Positions 1-6,517 of a stretch of 7,500 nt of DNA are shown here, piece after piece. Origin of the DNA: Chlamydiia bacterium (GTDB lineage Bacteria; Chlamydiota; Chlamydiia; Chlamydiales; FEN-1388); contig JAHFTM010000089.1 of NCBI GenBank assembly GCA_023269335.1, positions 1 through 7,500 on the forward strand, given 5' to 3'. Below the pieces are notes generated by a model. It did no database searches, had not been told where the DNA came from, and saw only the letters and a program-made list of their open reading frames with translations. Each line of letters starts with the position of its first letter. Within the stretch, counting starts at the first letter, position 1. A program made the translations under genes and the position numbers.

Positions 1-87
1 GGGATTAAAAAAGCATCAAATATGTATATCGATGGCATTTTATGGACGGAAGGGCGGCTTTTTGGTGTTTTAAAAAAAAATCTCTGA
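1..87 (+). CDS. Coding fragment entering from the left edge, probably the upstream part of the next gene in a shifted frame
   Basis: The first frame is open from the window edge to a TGA at 85-87 and reads as ordinary protein (ending GRLFGVLKKNL), while the other two forward frames stop at once or read poorly. I do not recognise the 28 residues. At 72-80 there is a run of nine A. If one A is removed, the frame passes smoothly into the frame of the large gene (GVLKK then ISDFEKVSFRDY), which is open from 74 onward. The simplest reading is that this is an internal piece of the same large gene and that the TGA at 85 is an artefact or is bypassed. The alternative is the true 3' end of a separate upstream gene. 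The fragment is too short to decide by itself. Confidence 0.45.
   Translation, partial: GIKKASNMYIDGILWTEGRLFGVLKKNL
72..80 (+). other. A9 homopolymer at an apparent one-base frame change
   Basis: Nine consecutive A residues sit exactly where protein-like sequence switches from the first frame (1 to about 78) to the second frame (74 to 3712). With eight A the two would form one continuous reading frame. Runs of nine or more A are known sites of RNA polymerase slippage in AT-rich bacteria and are also typical places for sequencing indels. The sequence shows the run and the frame switch; the cause is inference. Confidence 0.6.
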
Positions 88-178
88 CTTTGAGAAAGTT
101 TCCTTTCGGGATTATGTAGCTCCGGCGATTAGCTACCTAGCACAGGCAACAGGTGGTCTCCAAAGCATCGCACAAAGA

Positions 179-3100
179 ATGGATCCATTGACAAAGCAGC
201 TTCAGCATTTAGAAGAGCAGTTTTTAAGTAAAAAAATTACTGCTGCTAAGATCGGAAAAAAATTTGAAGCTTATCTTAGAAAAGTGCAAAGAGACTTTGG
301 GCCTTATATCACAGATTTTGTCTCTAAAAATCCAGATTCGAAACTTAAAAACCTGATGGAGCTTAACTACAAAACGATTTGTGATACGATCCTAAAGGCA
401 AATCCAGGGATGAAAAAAGGAACAGTAAAATTTTATGAAGAAATGTTCAAGCAGCTTCAATCGAATTGGACAAGCTGTGTTGCTGAAGTCACTAAAGCAA
501 TTCCTACGACAGGCTGGATTTTTAAAGAGCCGGTGGTTCCAGGGCCAGTTGAAAGTACTTTTTCTGTGCAAGCAGAGGGAGCGGCAAATCTTGTAAGAGA
601 CATACAGACTGCAGCCACAAACATAGATTTGCTAAGCTGGAAAATTCAAGAAGCCAGGCATGCTCAAAAAGCCTTGAAGGTGCTGCAGCAAAATTCTATC
701 GGTAAATTACTTTCGCAGGCAAGAATTCCGAGAAAGTACTTTGATAAGGTAGGAGAAATGCATCGCGCATTTCAAAGTACAATTCAAGAACGAATTCGTT
801 GGGCAGAGGGTGTGCAACCAATGCTTGAAGGGAATCTTGAAGTTCTAAGAAGTCAAACTAACCATTTTGCAGATTATGCCTCAGGCTATGAGACGCTGCG
901 CAATATTAAGAAAACAGGTGAAGCTGCGGCATCTTGGATTCCTTATGTAGGTAGCTACATTCCTTCGTTGATTAATGTCTATGGGGCTTATGTAGACTAC
1001 ACTACCGGGCAGTTCGTCGTAAAAATCATGGCAAGGACTGCCTCGAGAAGTATGCGCATCATGGCCCCTTATATGGGTAAGCTAGTGCAGCCATCGCTCC
1101 ATCGTTTAGCGAGTTTATCTGAGTCCGCAGGTACGACGCTTGGCAGCTTTGCTAGAAGCGCTATTGCCACTCTTGGCGATACTGCAGAGAGAGCTTTAAA
1201 AGACTTTGCCATTACTATTTATGAAGATGATGTTCAGGAAAGTTATATCGATCAGGCAAGGATTAAAAATTTTCAGGCGCTCACTACCGAAGAAAAAGCA
1301 CACCTACTTTTCGTAGCACTCTCCTCACCGAAAGCTGAGAAAGAGCGACGCGAGCTTTATAAGCTCTTAAAAAAAGTAGACCTTCCAAAAGCTGATTCGA
1401 CGACAACTGCCTGGAAAAATGTAACATCAGAGCTTATTGATCTATTTCAAAAGGTGCCACTGTCTAAAGAGGCTCAAGAGAGTGCGATTAGGCTTCTTTT
1501 ACAAGCGCACGATCATTTGAATATGGACGAGCGCTTCTGTTTAAGCCCAGCTTCCTTTGCAGGTCTTGATGATGTGGCTAAAAAGCGTATTGTGGATGTA
1601 GTTCACGCAACTGTAGGTCTTACTAATAAAGGCGATGTTCAGGAGATAGTCTGGAAATTTAACTCTCTTTTAAAAGAAGAGCGCGACGCTGCCAATACTA
1701 TCACTCTTCCAGAATTTCGATCATTGGAACCAGATGAACAGCAAGATCTTTTGTATCGTCTTGTTTTCTCAGATGCATTTAAAAAGGAATTTTTAGAAGG
1801 CGTCACTGCCGATGAAGCGCTTAAGCAACAAGTTGCCCAAGTGAGAAAATTTCAAAAGGCACTTCCTCATGGTGATGACTTAGAAAAGCTTTTACGACTG
1901 GGCCCGCAGTTAAAAGATAGAGAAAAAGGGCAGTTATCAGTCGTTCAGCTGCAGCAGTGGGGCCAAGCTAAAATTGTTCAAGCGTATACACTTTTAGAAG
2001 AAAATGGAAAGCTTGCAGGTCTTAGCAAGCAGGAACTTGCACTTTTAAAGAGGCTCTTATCAGGAGATGACTTTCCTCTCAAAGGAAAGGCTATTGCTCT
2101 TTTGACAGCTCTTTACAATAGTAAGCTTGAAAAATTCCAACAAAACAGGCTCTTCAATATTACTAAAGCACAATTTGATGAATTTTCGAGAAAAGAAAAA
2201 GTACAAGCACTGGAACTGATCGTACAAAATATGGGTCTTTCAAGTGCTGAGAAAAAGAAATTTGAAGAGATCATCTTTCCAAAGCTTGAACTTTCTATCG
2301 AAGATAGGAAAAAATTTGATACTCTTTTCAGTAAAATTCAAAATAATACAGAAGGTAAAGCTATCCTTGATAAGGCCTTGAAAGATCCACAGAAGGTAAC
2401 TTCTGAAGATAAAAAGGTTCTTGAAAAACTTTTTCCAACACATGAAGAAATGCAGCTTTTTACGCAGATCTTGCAGAAGTTACAAGATGCTGCAGACTGT
2501 AGGGAAAAAATTCATACCTATCTTGAAGCTCTTGGCTTAAAAAGCGATGGCAAGACGCAAGATAGTGAAAAACGAGAAGCTGTCGATAAGATTCTCAAAG
2601 GGATGAAATTCACAAATGCTGAAAAGGGTATTATCGATCCGATAGTTAAAAGGATTGTCAAATTTGGTCAAGAAAAAGCACTTTTACAGCACGACAAAGA
2701 AGAGATTTTACGTGGCAAAGAGCCTAGTCAACTAAAATTACTTGAAGAGATCTTCAATGCTAGAGAATTCCCGCTTGCAAAAAGAGTGGAGCTAAATGAG
2801 TCTCTTAAAAGAGAAAGACGCGCTTTACAAAGCATTCAAGAGCCTGCTCGTCAATTGATAGAAAGAGAGAGAAATATTGTCTTAAAACTGACAAAAGAAC
2901 TTGAGAAAATTCAAGCTCAGCTTACAAAAAGTGGACTTGATGTGTTAGAGATGGCAAAGCTACATACTAGAAGAGAGACACTTGTAAGTGAGCTTCAAAG
3001 GCATGAGAAAGCACTGAGAGAGCAGGAGCTACTGCTTAAAAATATCGAAAAGCAAGCCCGCGGAGAAAATGCGGATGCTGAAATTGCTCAGTTGAAAGCC

Positions 3101-3712
3101 TTGGCACAAGAAACCCAAAGACCATTTGCAGAGAGAACGGGAAATGAAATGGAGCAAGCACTCTTTACCGCTGATGTTCAAAGCGGAGGCGAAGATGCTG
3201 GTATACAAAGGCTTGTTGCATTGCAGTATGAGCCTTTGTTAAAAGAGGCCCCCCTTGAGATTTTGAATGCTCTCAAAGATTCCGTTCCGCAGCGTTTGGC
3301 TGAAATTGATAGTCAGCTGTTAACTGCTTCAAAAGAAGAAAGAGAAGAGCTTACATTAGAAAGAAAGCTACTCAGCAAGCTCCTTGAGCTTGTAATTAAA
3401 AAAGTGAAAAGTCTAACTATATCGTCTCTACGTATTGTCACAACATCACCGCAGATGGCACACGAAGGGACGCAGTCACCGCGTACTCCTGAATCATCTA
3501 TAGTAGCTACTCCAACACAAACTCAATTTGCACCACCATTCACGCCAGAATCACCTGCCTCACCTTTTTCTTTCAACTCGCCAACATCGCCTGCAACTCC
3601 TGCCTCTACATCGACTCCAACTACACAGACGCCGTCAACACCACCTGCTGCTACAACAGCTCCAAGTGATCGCAGAATAAGCCCAGTTAGGCGACGAAAA
3701 GTTATTTCCTGA
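179..3712 (+). CDS. Very large helical protein of unknown function with a Ser/Thr/Pro-rich tail, probably 5'-incomplete
   Basis: I do not recognise this 1177-residue protein. No signal peptide or clear membrane span is visible; the most apolar stretch is about residues 250-290. The body is Lys/Glu/Leu-rich and helical. From about 364 to 845 a degenerate element recurs, roughly [LF][ST]xE[DE][KR] followed by LLxxL-type spacing (near 367, 516, 614, 669, 687, 705, 740, 811). Residues about 865-980 and 1035-1075 look like coiled coil. From 1088 the protein becomes Ser/Thr/Pro-rich with 14 Ser/Thr-Pro pairs and ends in a basic cluster (RRRK at 1171-1174). ATG 179 is the first standard start codon in the frame but has no Shine-Dalgarno sequence, and the frame is open and protein-like back to 74 without any ATG, GTG or TTG. 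The true start is therefore probably left of the window, beyond the A9 run. A role as a secreted effector or host-interacting structural protein is possible but unproven. It ends 10 bp before the convergent plsB. Confidence 0.85.
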   Translation: MDPLTKQLQHLEEQFLSKKITAAKIGKKFEAYLRKVQRDFGPYITDFVSKNPDSKLKNLMELNYKTICDTILKANPGMKKGTVKFYEEMFKQLQSNWTSCVAEVTKAIPTTGWIFKEPVVPGPVESTFSVQAEGAANLVRDIQTAATNIDLLSWKIQEARHAQKALKVLQQNSIGKLLSQARIPRKYFDKVGEMHRAFQSTIQERIRWAEGVQPMLEGNLEVLRSQTNHFADYASGYETLRNIKKTGEAAASWIPYVGSYIPSLINVYGAYVDYTTGQFVVKIMARTASRSMRIMAPYMGKLVQPSLHRLASLSESAGTTLGSFARSAIATLGDTAERALKDFAITIYEDDVQESYIDQARIKNFQALTTEEKAHLLFVALSSPKAEKERRELYKLLKKVDLPKADSTTTAWKNVTSELIDLFQKVPLSKEAQESAIRLLLQAHDHLNMDERFCLSPASFAGLDDVAKKRIVDVVHATVGLTNKGDVQEIVWKFNSLLKEERDAANTITLPEFRSLEPDEQQDLLYRLVFSDAFKKEFLEGVTADEALKQQVAQVRKFQKALPHGDDLEKLLRLGPQLKDREKGQLSVVQLQQWGQAKIVQAYTLLEENGKLAGLSKQELALLKRLLSGDDFPLKGKAIALLTALYNSKLEKFQQNRLFNITKAQFDEFSRKEKVQALELIVQNMGLSSAEKKKFEEIIFPKLELSIEDRKKFDTLFSKIQNNTEGKAILDKALKDPQKVTSEDKKVLEKLFPTHEEMQLFTQILQKLQDAADCREKIHTYLEALGLKSDGKTQDSEKREAVDKILKGMKFTNAEKGIIDPIVKRIVKFGQEKALLQHDKEEILRGKEPSQLKLLEEIFNAREFPLAKRVELNESLKRERRALQSIQEPARQLIERERNIVLKLTKELEKIQAQLTKSGLDVLEMAKLHTRRETLVSELQRHEKALREQELLLKNIEKQARGENADAEIAQLKALAQETQRPFAERTGNEMEQALFTADVQSGGEDAGIQRLVALQYEPLLKEAPLEILNALKDSVPQRLAEIDSQLLTASKEEREELTLERKLLSKLLELVIKKVKSLTISSLRIVTTSPQMAHEGTQSPRTPESSIVATPTQTQFAPPFTPESPASPFSFNSPTSPATPASTSTPTTQTPSTPPAATTAPSDRRISPVRRRKVIS
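3446..3709 (+). other. Low-complexity Ser/Thr/Pro-rich C-terminal tail of the large protein
   Basis: Residues 1090-1177 are dominated by Ser, Thr, Pro and Ala, with Ser-Pro or Thr-Pro at 1090, 1100, 1103, 1111, 1122, 1125, 1128, 1134, 1137, 1140, 1146, 1151, 1154 and 1168. TPES occurs twice (1103-1106 and 1122-1125). The codons for Ser, Thr and Pro vary along the tail, so it is not a fresh microsatellite expansion; the composition appears to be kept by selection on the protein. The last site, SPVR at 1168-1171, fits the S/T-P-x-R/K pattern of eukaryotic proline-directed kinases and lies next to the RRRK cluster. The tail is predicted to be disordered by inspection only. Confidence 0.7.
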
Positions 3713-3722
3713 CGCGATACCC

Positions 3723-4691
3723 CTAAGAAGATGGAAAGTGTTTGTAGGCTGTGACAACCTGCTGCCAGATATTTTCTGCACGCAACTTTCTCTTTGCTTG
3801 CTTGTCCGTAATTCCCTGAGTTATTTTTTCCATATCAATTTCGGCACCGAAGGCAATATGAGCCGGTGAAAATGATGTAGAACGCTCTTCGCCAAGCTCT
3901 ACGTTTATGACCTGTGGCGGGGGCAAAAGAGGATATGTGTACAATGACAAAGGATAAAAATGACACGCTGTCCCCGATTTTTTTGCTATCAAATAAAGCA
4001 TCTCAATGCTGTCTGGATCAAAAGCACTGGGAAGAATTTTTCCACTTTCGTCCATCCGATCCCTTCCGCCGCTTGGGGCTATACAGATGCATTTCCCCCC
4101 CTCAGAGAGCATCTCTTCCATGATGCTAAGCGTTCTTCTGTTATGTTGTATTTTCTCTGCCTTTTTTTCAGAAGGATGATCGATATATTTTTTCGAATAG
4201 ATACAAAAAAGATTTCTTCCCAAGCTCAGCGGTGTTGCCAGAGGGTCTTGCACAACGCGGTGGCCTGCCACAAAAATCATTTCAGAGGCAAGTTGGGGAT
4301 ATTTTTTTTCTAGAAAAAGACTGATGATTTGCGGGTCGATTTCTGTTTGGTGGTTATACAGCAAGATAACATTTTCTTTTGTAGCCAATGTCTTTTCGAT
4401 GGCTCTTAGGGTGTCTTCACCGGTAAGTGAGCTTTTTGAAAAATCAAGTAATGGTCTAACAAAATCATGGCCAAACTCATAGTAATCAAATGGCGCGCGA
4501 ATAGCTTTATGGAAGGGTTGAAAATGAAGGGGATTTTGCGCATGTTCTGCAGCGAGTTTGCAAAAGTATGCGAAAACAGAGTTCATTTTCTCAGGAGAAA
4601 AACCATTTTTTTTGCCAGCTTCGAGATAAAGGGTGTAAAACTTCTTCAAAGCAGGTGGCGTCTGTGATGGGTTCATAGGGTCGCTATCCAT
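3723..4691 (-). CDS. plsB: Glycerol-3-phosphate 1-O-acyltransferase, soluble plant-chloroplast/chlamydial type
   Basis: This enzyme acylates the sn-1 position of glycerol-3-phosphate, giving 1-acyl-glycerol-3-phosphate, the first committed step of phospholipid synthesis. Plant relatives use acyl-ACP. Visible acyltransferase motifs, numbered from ATG 4691 (322 residues), are: NHQTEID, the HX4D catalytic motif (His114, Asp119); AGHRVVQDP then GRNLFCIYSKK (about 142-168); APSGGRDR (205-212), which helps bind the glycerol phosphate; and FYPLSLY (245-251). An N-terminal helical region precedes the catalytic part, as in squash chloroplast GPAT, and there is no membrane span, unlike the roughly 800-residue E. 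coli PlsB. Where squash GPAT has GDRV, this protein has GHRV. The start codon ATG shares its A with the TGA stop of rng (GTGATG), so translational coupling is likely; GTG at 4694 is a possible start one codon earlier. It is the second gene of an rng-plsB operon. Confidence 0.93.
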   Translation of the reverse strand: MDSDPMNPSQTPPALKKFYTLYLEAGKKNGFSPEKMNSVFAYFCKLAAEHAQNPLHFQPFHKAIRAPFDYYEFGHDFVRPLLDFSKSSLTGEDTLRAIEKTLATKENVILLYNHQTEIDPQIISLFLEKKYPQLASEMIFVAGHRVVQDPLATPLSLGRNLFCIYSKKYIDHPSEKKAEKIQHNRRTLSIMEEMLSEGGKCICIAPSGGRDRMDESGKILPSAFDPDSIEMLYLIAKKSGTACHFYPLSLYTYPLLPPPQVINVELGEERSTSFSPAHIAFGAEIDMEKITQGITDKQAKRKLRAENIWQQVVTAYKHFPSS

Positions 4692-6232
4692 CACACTTCG
4701 ATAAGTTTTTGATTGATCGAAGAAACAAAACGGTACTCGTTAACATGCAACTCATCTTGAGTCTCAAACTCAAGGCGTGCATTGAGTGATTCGGCAACGC
4801 TGATCAAAAACTCCTTGTCACCCTCATCAAGATAGTGCATCAATTGTGGATGGGCTACAAGCTTTAAAGCAAACTGCTGACCGCAATTGATTACTTTTTT
4901 CAATTCGCGCTCAATCTCAATGGAAATGCTCTCATGAGTTTTAATGAGTCCACTGCCATGGCAGTAGGGGCAGTTTGTGAAGATTGTTTGCGAAAGCGTA
5001 CCGCGACTTCTTTGGCGCGTCATTTCGACAAGACCAAATTCGCTCATGCCAAGAATGGTACATTTGGCAGCATCTTCTTTCATGCAGTCTTTTAAGTGCT
5101 CAAGCACACGGCGCTGATTTTTTCTTGAACGCATATCGATAAAGTCGCAGATAATCAAGCCGCCGACATTGCGGATGCGCAGCTGCCTTGAGATTTCTTC
5201 TGCCGCTTCCAGGTTAATACGTACAAGTGTTTCTTCAACATCTTCTCGGTCAAAATTTTTACTTCTTCCCGAGTTGACGTCAACAGTATGCATTGCTTCT
5301 GTCTGATCGAAATAAAGGTAGCCACCGCTTGTCAGCCAGATTTTATGACGTAAGCTTCTTTCAATTTCTTTTTCCACGGCAAAGCGCTCAAACATCGGCA
5401 TTTTGTCGCGGTAGTATTCAATGCGCAAAGGATGTTCAAGGGCATATGGAGTATAAAGCCTTTTACAGTGATCAAACACATTGTAGTCATCTACTAAAAG
5501 CCGATCGAATTTTTTGTCGACACAGGTCATTACAGCGCGTTTGATGATATCTGACTCTTCATACAAAAGGTGCGCTTTTGGCGTTTTGTTGAAGTTTTCC
5601 ATAATGGTCATCCAGGTCTTTAATAGATCATGAGCCTCAATAATTAGCATGTCAGTAGTTGCATTTTGACTGGCTGTTCTGCAGATCAGGCCCATATTTT
5701 GGGGCATGTCAAATGAGCGAATGATGCGCTTTAAGCGATCGCGTGCGCCACGATCTTCAATTTTTCTGGAGACGCCACGGTGAGGGGAGTTTGGCAGCAG
5801 CACAAGGTAGCGGCCAGGAAGCGATATTTTCGATGTCAGGCGTGCGCCCTTTGTGCCGATAGGCTCTTTCACCACCTGTACAATGACCGATTGATCATTT
5901 TTTAAGACTTGATCAATTTTTAGATTCTGTGTCTGCTTGGTATCAACACTTGAGATGTCATAGTCAAGATCAAAGTCCATATCGAACATCTCTTCGAATT
6001 TCTTTGTATTTTCGATGATATCAGAGATGTGGATAAAGCCATTTTCACCTTCACTGATGTCAATGAAAGCAGACTGAATGTTGTGCAAGATATTGGTTAC
6101 TTTGCCTTTGTAGATATTTCCGGTCATCTGCCGTTCGCGCTTTCTTTCCACGATAAGATCATGAAGTGTGCCATTTTTTAGATGTGCGTAGCGTATTTCT
6201 TTGGTTTCAATGTTAAGAAGAATTTCTTCCAT
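4691..6232 (-). CDS. rng: Ribonuclease E/G family endoribonuclease (RNase G-like)
   Basis: This endoribonuclease processes rRNA precursors and cleaves mRNA in single-stranded AU-rich sites, favouring 5'-monophosphate ends. From ATG 6232 the protein has 513 residues, close to E. coli RNase G (489) and without the long C-terminal degradosome scaffold of RNase E. In order: an N-terminal RNase H-like segment, an S1 RNA-binding domain from about 38 (GNIYKGKVTNI, AFIDI, GFIHISDI), VVKEPIGTKGARLT (about 120-133), and the 5'-phosphate sensor (GLICRT, Arg185-Thr186). The catalytic DNase I-like part carries VDVNSG (Asp318) and ICDFIDM (Asp363), matching RNase E Asp303 and Asp346. The Zn-link CPYCHGSG (Cys421, Cys424) joins the dimer. 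An acidic insert (about 81-92) lies within the S1 region. ATG 6232 is chosen over the upstream ATG at 6274 because a GAGG lies 9 bases before it (6245-6242) and family proteins begin at this point. It overlaps plsB downstream by one base. Confidence 0.95.
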   Translation of the reverse strand: MEEILLNIETKEIRYAHLKNGTLHDLIVERKRERQMTGNIYKGKVTNILHNIQSAFIDISEGENGFIHISDIIENTKKFEEMFDMDFDLDYDISSVDTKQTQNLKIDQVLKNDQSVIVQVVKEPIGTKGARLTSKISLPGRYLVLLPNSPHRGVSRKIEDRGARDRLKRIIRSFDMPQNMGLICRTASQNATTDMLIIEAHDLLKTWMTIMENFNKTPKAHLLYEESDIIKRAVMTCVDKKFDRLLVDDYNVFDHCKRLYTPYALEHPLRIEYYRDKMPMFERFAVEKEIERSLRHKIWLTSGGYLYFDQTEAMHTVDVNSGRSKNFDREDVEETLVRINLEAAEEISRQLRIRNVGGLIICDFIDMRSRKNQRRVLEHLKDCMKEDAAKCTILGMSEFGLVEMTRQRSRGTLSQTIFTNCPYCHGSGLIKTHESISIEIERELKKVINCGQQFALKLVAHPQLMHYLDEGDKEFLISVAESLNARLEFETQDELHVNEYRFVSSINQKLIEV

Positions 6233-6254
6233 TTTTCGTGGCCTCGATTGGTAA

Positions 6255-6274
6255 GTGTATCGAGCGACATACAC
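6255..6274 (-). promoter_or_regulatory. Small hairpin in the likely rng leader
   Basis: GTGTAT and ATACAC form a 6-bp stem around an 8-base loop, ending 9 bases before the GAGG ribosome binding site of rng. E. coli RNase E controls its own mRNA through leader hairpins, so a role in feedback is conceivable, but the stem is short and could be chance. Confidence 0.25.
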
Positions 6275-6413
6275 ACAAGTTTTTTACTTTTGCAAGTGTT
6301 GTATATAGCCCTGGATGTGTACTTTTTGAGAGAGCTGAACTTATTTTTAAACTGCTCAAAAGCATGCACATCACGTAAACTCCCATTGTATCAGTGTATG
6401 CTCTTTTCTATAA

Positions 6414-6461
6414 AGAGACACTTTCTATTAAAACTTGGGTTTAAACTTTGCAAGTGTCTCT
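6414..6461. repeat. 10-bp perfect inverted repeat upstream of the permease promoter
   Basis: AGAGACACTT at 6414-6423 and AAGTGTCTCT at 6452-6461 are exact reverse complements separated by 28 bases. The spacer contains a second imperfect pair (TTAAAAC at 6428-6434 and GTTTAA at 6439-6444). The right arm ends just before the expected -35 position of the permease promoter. No T-run follows on either strand, so a terminator is unlikely. A protein-binding site or a cruciform is possible. Confidence 0.45.
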
Positions 6462-6486
6462 AAACCCTGAATTTTGCTATGCTCTC

Positions 6487-6495
6487 TGCTATAAT
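6487..6495 (+). promoter_or_regulatory. Extended -10 promoter of the permease gene
   Basis: TGCTATAAT contains a perfect TATAAT (6490-6495) preceded by TG one base upstream, the extended -10 form read by the main sigma factor. The -35 region (about 6467-6472, CTGAAT) is weak, as is usual with an extended -10. Transcription would start near 6502, leaving a leader of only about 15 bases that holds just the ribosome binding site. Confidence 0.7.
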
Positions 6496-6504
6496 GTTTT
6501 AATT

Positions 6505-6510
6505 AGGGAG
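6505..6510 (+). promoter_or_regulatory. Ribosome binding site of the permease gene
   Basis: AGGGAG lies 7 bases before ATG 6518 and 4 bases before ATG 6515. The spacing favours the second of the two adjacent ATG codons, although both are in frame and give proteins that differ by one Met. Confidence 0.65.
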
Positions 6511-6517
6511 TTTGATG

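Larger units (their letters stand above)
6233..6517. promoter_or_regulatory. Divergent control region between rng and the permease gene
   Basis: No gene of its own is supported here. The right part carries the permease promoter and ribosome binding site. The left part should hold the rng promoter: the only candidate -10 I can point to is TATATA at 6307-6302 on the minus strand, without a convincing -35, giving a leader of about 60 bases. The sequence AAGTGT occurs at 6253-6258, 6294-6299 and 6452-6457, and in reverse at 6418-6423. The 11-mer TTTGCAAGTGT occurs twice (6289-6299 and 6447-6457). The spacing of these copies is irregular. Confidence 0.55.

Noticed and set aside
94..136. Two small hairpins (GAAAG/CTTTC at 94-107 and GTAGCT/AGCTAC at 116-136) as a terminator or attenuator
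   Set aside because: Stems are only 5 and 6 bp, no T-run follows, and the stretch reads as protein in the frame of the large gene.
927..1048. Apolar stretch near residues 250-290 of the large protein as a chlamydial Inc-type double membrane hairpin
   Set aside because: It is interrupted by polar and charged residues (YVDYTTGQ, KIMAR) and lacks two clear closely spaced spans.
2240..2443. A 67-codon minus-strand frame rich in Phe and Lys
   Set aside because: It is the antisense reading of Lys/Glu-rich codons of the large gene; its composition follows directly from that.
3914..4667. Several plus-strand frames of 66-117 codons opposite plsB
   Set aside because: They are antisense to a gene with clear catalytic motifs and show no family features or ribosome binding sites.
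6233..6274. Upstream ATG 6274 as the rng start, adding 14 residues
   Set aside because: The added residues do not fit the family N-terminus, whereas ATG 6232 has GAGG 9 bases upstream and gives the expected length.
6178..6369. A 63-codon minus-strand frame overlapping the start of rng, as a leader peptide
   Set aside because: No ribosome binding site before its ATG, it runs into the rng coding sequence in another frame, and it has no regulatory run of a single amino acid.
6414..6461. The inverted repeat as a Rho-independent terminator
   Set aside because: The loop is 28 bases, no T-run follows either arm, and no gene ends into it.
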